64,000 nt of DNA from NCBI GenBank assembly GCA_037178855.1, contig JASJZC010000002.1:8010501-8074500 (forward strand), in the 5' to 3' direction. Below the pieces are notes generated by a model. The model was not told the origin of the DNA, ran no database searches, and saw only the letters and a list, made by a program, of their open reading frames with translations. The first letter of the stretch is position 1. Each line of letters begins with the position of its first letter. The translations under genes and the position numbers were made by a program. This document shows, piece by piece, positions 56,092-64,000 of the stretch. The DNA is from Oscheius sp. JU75 (lineage: Eukaryota; Nematoda; Chromadorea; Rhabditida; Rhabditidae).

Positions 56092-59000
56092 TTAGTAGAC
56101 GAAAGATGGAAAGTCAATCTCGAAGACATTTTTCGGTTTCGGGGCCCTGCCGACTTCGGCCATCTTCACGGTTTCGGCATTTCGCGCGAGAAGACGCGAG
56201 ACGGTACGGGTGAGATCAGAGGACTCGTTTCGGGCAATTGCGGCCTCACAGCGCTCGTCGAAGCTCTTACCGCGAATCTCTTCGAGAACTTGACGGGTGT
56301 GTTCCTGCAAATTTGGGATTATTAACGTGTACTGTCATGCCAGTCTCGTGCCGGTAGCAGGGCGGGGTGTCTTTTTAGCGCTGAACTTGAAGTAGTAAAA
56401 CGGTCACAACTTTTGGTTGAAAAGAAAATGACGGACAGACTTAGCTGAATCTGATGTTGTAAGAATAGCGGATAGATCCATACAAATTTTTTTGTGGAAA
56501 TGATGCTAATTTAAATACAAAACGGCCTTTTTGACTAGTGACTCCAGCTTTACTGAAATGTTTTGTACTAAATTATCACCGATCTTTACAGCAACAGAGT
56601 CAGCTATGTCTGCCCGTAATTTTCTTTTATGAAACAACCTCTAGCCTTTGTAAATCAAAAGTATAACCGATTTGCTGCGCCAAGTTCAGCGCTGAACAAA
56701 CGCCCTGCCCCAATCGGGGCGTATGGCACAAGCCTGCTCATGTCACTTTGCCTGTCAATTCACTACTGTTTCTCCGTCAATATACCTGTGAGTTCACTGT
56801 TTCCCATTTACTTTTACTGTCCATTCGCTACTGTAACCTGATCAACTTGGGCCTGCTCTACCTGTCAACATGTCTGTCATTTCCTCGTGTCATTTTACGC
56901 CCGTTTATCTGTCAGTAAGCCTGTCAATTCACTAGTGTTTAACCAGTCTGTTAGTCTATCGGAACTCTTAAAAACTGACCCTTTCCTTCTGTTCCTCTTC
57001 AGCCAAATCCAGCGGCGAGTTGGCATAATTTCTCAAATTTGGGACCGTCAATGGCTGTCCGGTTGGATTGGGTCGGATGGCCGGAATGTTCAGCGAGAAG
57101 GCCGTATTTCTGCGACTGGCTCGGTGGCTCGGAGGAGGGGTCCAGTCGACGGACAGATCCATCGAGACGTCGTCGATTCCTGCTATAAATTTAGAGAATT
57201 CCAGCCAATAAAATTAAAAGACTAACCACCGCTATTCTTCGGTCCAGCTCCGTCAGCTTCGTCCTGACTAGGGGATTGTTCGGTTGACGAGGGAGTGGTG
57301 TTCTGCAGGGAGAATGGGACGAGTAGACGACTCACATCCTTGCCGCTGGCCTAAAATTAATGTGATTTTGAAAACAAATGACGATGAATCTGTCTAACTA
57401 TCATTATTATGGCTTCAAAGCTGTCTTCCTGTCTTGGTTGTGCCTTAAAGGCTGTCTAACTGTGGCAGTTGTGTTTGCTTGGTAGCCAAACTTGTTGGAG
57501 AAAAAAAAACCACCTTGAGGGCTTCGGCAATGTCATTTCTCTCGAAGAGAAGTCCTTCCGTGGCCTGCATGACCTCGATCAGATCGGCACTCGACATATC
57601 GATGATAATTTTTTCTTCAATTTCCTGCAGTAGATTCAGTCCGCTGGGGGCGTTTTTGGCTCGGTTGGAGACGACCTGGAAATTATAAAATTGGGGTCGA
57701 AACAGTTTCGGTCTCTGCCCATCTAATTTCCTCTTAATCCTGTCAATCTGGATGTCCGACTCATAGTTCTGACTCTGTAAACTTGTTCAATATTTTTCCT
57801 GTCGCTGTCGTTTTCTGTTTCTGTCAATGTCAAACTGTCCGTTTACGTCAGCCTGCATTTCTGTCCATTTCAACTTCTGTCTCTGTCAGTCTGTCAATTT
57901 CATTGTGGCTCTATCAATCTGATCATTGACCACCAGCTCTTTCACTGTCCGGATGTCACCTATTCTGTCGATTTGTCCGTCACTTCATCTGTTCCTGTCA
58001 GCCTGTTAAATTGATTGTGTCTCTTAGCTCTGTGCATGTCAATCTGTCCACTTAATCGTCTGTCTCTCTGACTTCTGACAGAAACTTTCTAAAAAAAAAA
58101 ATACCTGCTGAACATGTTGACAGAGTGACGGATTGGCCATCAGCTGGGCGGAAAGATTCATGTACTTGGCGACCAAATTGTGCATGGCCATGCGCTTTCC
58201 GACGCCAATCTCTGCCTGCTCGTCATTGGCCAGACTCTGTAGGCCCAGGGCTAGACGGAAGAGCTCAATTAGACACTCATCGGAGCCGACCTCGATGCAC
58301 AGCAGATTCATTGTGCACTGGATGGAGTCGAGCTGCTTGTGCAGGTAGTGGTTCTCGACAACCAGCGTCACTGATCTGGAAAATGAATAGTTATCTATTT
58401 GAAATACTCTGATGGAAAAGAAAAGTCTGTGTGTGTCTGTCTGAAGCCGTTTCAAACATCGTAAACACGACCTAAGTGTTCACGTCGGCCAGGTTTGTAC
58501 GCAGAGAGCACCCTGAGTAGAGTTTTTGCACTGATTGAGAAAATCATATATAGAGGGGTCCGGTCTCGAACAGATATGCGCTGTACCATACGAAATATGG
58601 TAAATTGCGACATCTCCAGCGACCTCATTTTTTTAACGAAAAGGCTACAACTCGAGATAGCAGTTTAGTTTTAGGCCCTCTACCAGCCGTCTCCGACATT
58701 TTCGCCGTCCTCTTGCCTTCAGTTTACATTGGCGACTGCGCTTCGTAGTAACAAAAGACTCCCAGTGGCTTTATTGAGATAAAGCTAAGTATGAACCTTA
58801 CCTATAAAGCATCTGTGTAATATCGTAGATATTCTTTCTTATAAACATCTGATCAGCCCGAGAGCACTTTTCCACTGTTAGCTGGACGTCGCTAACATCC
58901 AGCACATACTTAAGATGCTTTAGATGATGCAGGTTATCGTGTCTGGAAGTCGATTTTTCGTTATTTTAGCACAAAAAAGTACCTGTCAAGAAGAGTATGG

Positions 59001-62000
59001 AAGATCTTCTGAGTCCCGAGACGAACTTGGGGATCTGCTACGAGAGCCAACTTGATTAAGGTGTTAAGGAAGGATTCGGTGAAGACGGTGGCCAAATATG
59101 CTGTTTTGTATTTTGTAGCCACTTTCAAGAGGGTCTTGACCAGTACGTGCTGCAAGAATTCGTCGCCCTGCTTGGTCTTTTTCTCATCGAGAGATGGGAT
59201 GTTCGCGACGGTGAACATCATCATTTCTACCTAAAAAAAAGTCCCTTAAATTTTGCTATAAAAAGGTGTTAAGAACCTTCTGATAATCTGGAAGAGCATT
59301 GGCAAAATCGCCCATGGCATTGATCAGAGCTTCCTGGTACATCTTCTCCGCCTCCCGATCTCGACACTTGCCGCATCGCTCAAAGTCGACAGAGGTACGG
59401 AGGTGCTTGAGGAGGGAGTTAAAGATGGAGAGGAGCAGGGGACCTGTAATGAAGAATTATATTGTGATACGCAAAACAATGATTTGGTAAAGTTTTGAGA
59501 TTTCGGTGCCTTGAAAAACTTGATTTTAGCGGGTTTGCTGTTTTTTAAGGAGCTGTATGTGTCAAATTGACATTTTGTGGCATAGCTCAATTGGTTAGTA
59601 CTTCTTCCCCTGCCCCAGCTAAAAACCCACCAATACTCGTCCCGGCAATCGAGACAATATTCGAGAGTACCGTCGCGATTCCAATGCGAATTGCCGCATC
59701 CGCTGAGGACATGCTATCGAGGTGGTTAATGAGCTCCTAAACGCGTTTCCTATTTTTAAAAAAATGACAAGGTACCTGTATAACAAAGTAACTGTTCTGG
59801 CTCTGTATACTGTAGATGATGGCGCGGAAGACGTGTATAGCAAATTTTGGCGGCGGAGTCCACTGTCCATGAAGGTCCATGTGCTTAAGTACGGGCTCCA
59901 TGACGGCACGAAGAGAGCCGAAGCTGGCCTTCCCCATCAGTTCGCGCAAGCATCGATCCGCCAGATTCTTCGGGGTCATGTAAGTGTCATCTTGGCTCTG
60001 CTCGTCCGAAAAAGCAGCGTCAAAGACGCTACGCGAGCGATTCGGCTTGCCGGAGAGATCATCATCGTCAGGCTCCTGGAGATTGTAGAGAATGGACGGG
60101 ACGATCTTGTCCATGTGCTGCTGCTCCCAGATGTTCGGGTGGAAGTCGTCACTGCCGGACTTCCAGACCACACCTGAAATTTCATATAAGGTTTACACAA
60201 GTTACAGTAGCAAGGTCGGCTAGATCGACTCATGGGGCTGCATATGCAGGCCATATTTTTCCCTTCAGTCCTGCTCGTTCAGCTTTTACAAAACTCAACT
60301 TTTCACCTCAGGAGCCTTTCTCATGTCTCCTACTCCGTGGTCAACTGATCTCTGCTATGGCAGGGACAAGGCAGCGACAGGAGTCGCTCAACCCAAGCAT
60401 AGTTAACAGGGGGGGACTCCTGTGTCAAACCAAAAATCAGGCGTAGAAAGTAGAGGGTCGCGCACGCGAAAAAAAAATCAAATAGGTGACCTGTCGAAAT
60501 AGATGGGGATCGCATAAAAATTATCCAGCAAAAAGCAGAGATCCAGGTGATCCCTGCTCTTACTTTTCAAAACAGCTAGTTGAAAATGTTTGTCACTCAC
60601 GGGTGTCGAGCCCTGGTTGTGTGGCTCCAGTGGCGACTCTTAAGAACACACTAACTATTCGTTAAAGCTTTAAAATGCTGTGAGGTCACAGCCAAGACAG
60701 TTAGAAACATTTGAGGCAATTATTTCGCTAAAACTTTGAAGGTCTTCTTGTCCAACTCCAATTCTACTAATGCGCTACTTCTCATGTTAGTCAAAGCATG
60801 AGCCCATCCTAACCCCACCAATCTGATCTTGGCGGTCATAGTCAAATATTCCCACTTTCAATCTTCTTCGAGCTCAAACAGTTTACAAATCCGGGAGCCT
60901 ATGTATCTTATGCCTATCGCATTTTTTAACAGGGACAGAGACTGAACAGAAAATATGAACCTGTCAATCCCTTCAATCCCGCTCTCCTCATCGGCCTCGA
61001 ATGCTCGCCATAGGGTCCGTGACACATCTGGCTGAACTTGGATATGAAGAAGTCGTACTGTCGATTGTAGCTCGGGCTGTTCTCCTCGATATTCGAGAAG
61101 GTTGTGAAGGAATTTGTGGCCAGTTGCTAAAAAATAAAGTTTGTATATAGGTAGTAAAATGGCTTCAAAGCTGTCTGACTACGGTGGTTGTGGGGTACAA
61201 TCTAGTTCTAAATGTCCAAAAGTCTGTGTGTGTATCTATCTGTTTGTAGCCCTAATTGCTAACTTGTCGGTTTTTAACGTTGCCTCAGAGAAGCTCAACT
61301 GGAGCAGCATCTACCTGTCACGAGCCCCAACGGGGCATCAGCTACTTGTACTGTCTAACTGTGGCTTGAAGCCTCACAGATTGTTGTGGCTTCAAACCGG
61401 CCTACCAGTCTAGATTGTGGCTTCAAAGCTACAAGCATCTGGAAAACCCACCTCCATTTTGGCATTTCCCGACTCGAGAAGCTTCTGGACCATTTTTAGG
61501 TGATTGTCAATGAACTGGGGCAGACTGGGCGAGCCGTGACACGACTGTAAGAGCTGATCCATGGCCTCGACGGCTATCTAAAAACCGGATTTGTTACGAG
61601 TTTATATATTAAAGGTACTTGTACTTGGACGAAACGCTGTCGACTCAGGTCTCTAGAGAGTCTCATGACTAGATATTCGCCTATACGCTCGAGCTTTTCC
61701 GGATGCGAGATGGCGTAGAAGGTCAACTTCTGCATGTTGGCAGAAATGAGGCCATCTGTGATGCTGCGTGGATAGATTGAATCCACTAGACGGCGATATC
61801 TGGAAGTTGAAAGGAATCGAAAATTTAAAAGCAAAGTAAAACCCCCCAAACACTTAAAGGAGCATGTGTTTAGATCTGTCACTCCAGCATTTTTTGACAA
61901 TTTGCCTCAAAAAAAAAGAAAAGAAAAAAGGGGTTTTTTTCTAAAAAGAAGCTTACTCACTCCCGATTTACTTTTCTCGCAAACTCGGCATGAAACCACG

Positions 62001-63720
62001 GCAAATTTACCGGGGAAATTATAAAAAGAAGCTCTGAAAAGCTCTTACCTAGGCTTACACGGCGTACAGCAGCACAACCCATTCATCTCGGCGCTTCTCT
62101 TCAGTTCTCTCCAGCTCGCGAGGCAGCAGATGTAGTTCCAGTCGACGTAGTGCGAGAAGCCTTGCTCCGATTCGTTTCGATTGAGCTGAAACAGGGTACA
62201 TTAGCTACAAAAATGGTATAAATCCTCTCTTTTCTTTCAACAAACTGATATAAAGTAGTTCTACCTGATTAGGCATGTTTTTGACCCAATTTCGGGGCGC
62301 TTAGGGTGGTTGGCGAAGACGTTTTCTGTCTCTCTTTTTCGTCAATCTCGGGGAATATATCCAGCGCGCGGAGGCGCCTCCTACTCATCGATCCCCGGGT
62401 CCCCTTTTCCGAAGCAAGTTCTAGTTCTTTCGCTCATAAAACAGAGAACCTATTATTTGTAATGTTCTGCAAACAATGGGGGAAGGCAAATGGCTTCCAA
62501 AGTACGTAAAAGCCATGCCTGCGTCATAGAAATGCGGATTACGTACCCTATTAGGCATTTTTGAGGTAGGAGAGGATCTTGTAAAAAGACTAATCCTTTT
62601 TCCGACATAACATATCCTTTTAAAAAGATCCTAAAGCGATTTACGAGACAAACATGAACTATAACATCAATGTCTCTTACAGGAATACGAAACCATAATT
62701 ATTCCTACAAAGCCTGTGTTACCTATCAGATTACGCTGAAAGATCAAAGAAAGCCCAAAATGCTATCGCCTTCTGATATTTAGGCCCGGAGGGAGAAACT
62801 TCAATCCATGTACCAGGTTTCGATCATTAGCAACCATTTTTACCTAAATATATCAGCATGGACTGTCCGTAAACCACGAATTTGCATTAAAAACGTGTTT
62901 TGACGATACAATGCCCAGAGTGCAAGTACCCAGGGTTTCAAAAGATGGTTGGAAAATCAGTGAGAAGCCTGTAGCTGTTGAAAAGGCACCTCTGGGAAGT
63001 CAATTTGTTAAAGAGGCAAGATTTTGTCACGAAATCTCGGCTTTTTCGAAATGAACGTGCGATGTTTCCTTTAGAAATAGGCCACAAGGCTCAGACAATG
63101 CTATTGTGAACAGAAAGCTAGCCTCAAACAATGTGGTGTGTTCGATTCCCTTTCAGTTACTGACATCTGAAAGTTGTTTGGTATCAAATTACAAGCACAG
63201 AGGACGTATATGCTTTCTTTGAAAAGTTTTTCCAGCATCATGTTTTCCTAGAAATTCCCTCAAGCCCTCTAGCAGTATTCTCGAATCAGAGGAAGAAGAA
63301 ATATGGATGGAGAAATATACCGTATCTCTTCTAATATAAGGGCTACAACTTTGCAGGACATCAGAAAATCAGTAAAATTCGTCTTGACCCCAAAAAAGGC
63401 GAATACGTAGTGGCGTATTCCTTACGTAAGGGGGCGCTTATATTAGAAGAGATATGGCAAGCTTAACCTGCTGAATTTGTCCCAGTAATCACGTGCTTAC
63501 ATCTCCTTTGTAACTTTTCAAGCTTTCTCTACCTATAAGAGTACAGAACGTCTTAGAACCGCCTCACCTTACCATATAAACCATTAAAAAAACCCACACC
63601 TACCGTATCCAGCCTCGGTTCCCTCTTCTCAAAAGTCAATCCCACATTTCTATGTAGCGTATCCGTATGTGTTCTACCTCTCGGCGAGGACCAGAACGAG
63701 GTTTTTGTGAATTCTAGCAT
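56092..63720 (-). CDS. efr-3: EFR3 homologue, plasma membrane anchor of PI 4-kinase
   Basis: Fifteen minus-strand exons: 63720-63604, 62185-62049, 61799-61619, 61577-61452, 61126-60961, 60173-59776, 59736-59631, 59443-59277, 59230-58983, 58942-58802, 58375-58105, 57675-57514, 57350-57237, 57182-56980 and 56304-56092. Conserved EFR3 parts in order: CCCTPCKPRYRRLVDSIYP (palmitoylated Cys motif), MQKLTFYAISHPEKLERIG, WEQQHMDKIVPSILYNLQ, CLRELMGKASFGSL, FRAIIYSIQSQNSYFVIQ, FTVANIPSLDEK. The acidic C-terminus ends FEIDFPSFVY. EFR3 recruits the PI4KIIIalpha complex to the plasma membrane through TTC7. In animals the protein usually starts at the Met before the CCC motif; here two upstream exons add 84 residues in frame (MLEFTKTSFWSSPRG). 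Introns hold CTGTCA tracts, a tRNA-like fragment and a small inverted-repeat element. Confidence 0.93.
59580..59612 (+). other. tRNA 5'-half-like fragment in EFR3 intron
   Basis: GTGGCATAGCTCAATTGGTT plus AGTAC resembles acceptor and D-arm with an A box, but no T-arm follows. Relic at most. Confidence 0.25.
63319..63458. mobile_element. MITE-like element with about 25-bp terminal inverted repeats
   Basis: ATCTCTTCTAATATAAG near 63322 is repeated inverted as CTTATATTAGAAGAGAT near 63438, giving terminal repeats of about 25 bp around a 140-bp body. The body contains one arm of the dispersed hairpin (CTACAACTTTGCAGGACATC) and a central TTACGTAA palindrome. No transposase. It sits in EFR3 intron 1, with a TA at each side, as for Tc1/mariner-type insertions. 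Confidence 0.6.
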
Positions 63721-64000
63721 AGAATAGAATAATAGAAAAAAGTTCGAGAGGCCAGAGAGTAGTCACAACCAGCAGCAGCCACAAACCGCGATAAGCGCCT
63801 GAGATTAGTATGCGCGACACATTTGCTGACAGCAGTCTCTCTCTCTTCTCCTCCTCTTTTTCGGCACTTTTAGTCCATAAACGGGGAAAATTTAGTCTTA
63901 GTGTCGGTGGTGATTCTGGCGGGAAAATGACTGCTGCCTGGGGGTGAATGGATCCCGAGCCAATTCTCTCGCCTCTTCTTCTTCATCGGTCCAAAAAAAA

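Overview
The window is nuclear DNA of a nematode. The evidence is nematode-type gene content (a cuticle collagen, two serpentine receptors, an F-box-associated protein), many very short introns (about 37-60 nt) with GT..TTTCAG borders, and six 5S rRNA copies close in sequence to nematode 5S. I cannot name the species. Both strands are used and genes are dense. Nearly all exon models below come from reading splice sites and frames by eye; no transcript or database check was possible.

Left part (1-14.3 kb): a three-module Ly6-like, probably GPI-anchored surface protein (178-3951); a GILT thiol reductase with a glutamine-rich insert (4045-5545, minus); two tiny secreted proteins; and a four-exon secreted protein (11020-12876) whose pattern matches the plant self-incompatibility S1/SPH family. 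That last gene is the most surprising in the window.

Middle part (14.3-33.5 kb): glycerol kinase, with an intronless coiled-coil gene nested antisense in its last intron; a sphingolipid desaturase (DEGS type); a Pro/Lys-rich secreted protein; an SRV-like receptor; a duplicated fragment of the glycerol kinase 3' end with its 5S unit; an F-box-associated protein; a second receptor with a tRNA-Ala in one intron and two GC-AG introns; then a cuticle collagen.

Right part (33.5-64 kb): a Pro/Thr/Glu repeat secreted protein; beta-ureidopropionase; a long disordered repeat protein; a four-finger C2H2 protein behind a region with several TATA-like elements; a single-pass membrane protein; and an EFR3 homologue of 15 exons (56092-63720).

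Two repeat layers run over all of this. One is a roughly 270-bp unit made of an imperfect hairpin, a linker and a complete 5S sequence ending in a T-run. It occurs six times in both orientations, and the hairpin also occurs alone. The other is an 8-nt motif (GAGACAGA or its complement) that fills introns and spacers and creates many spurious Leu/Ser-rich ORFs. An inverted duplication of about 0.75 kb flanks the beta-ureidopropionase region, and a small TIR element lies in EFR3 intron 1. The genes do not form one pathway.
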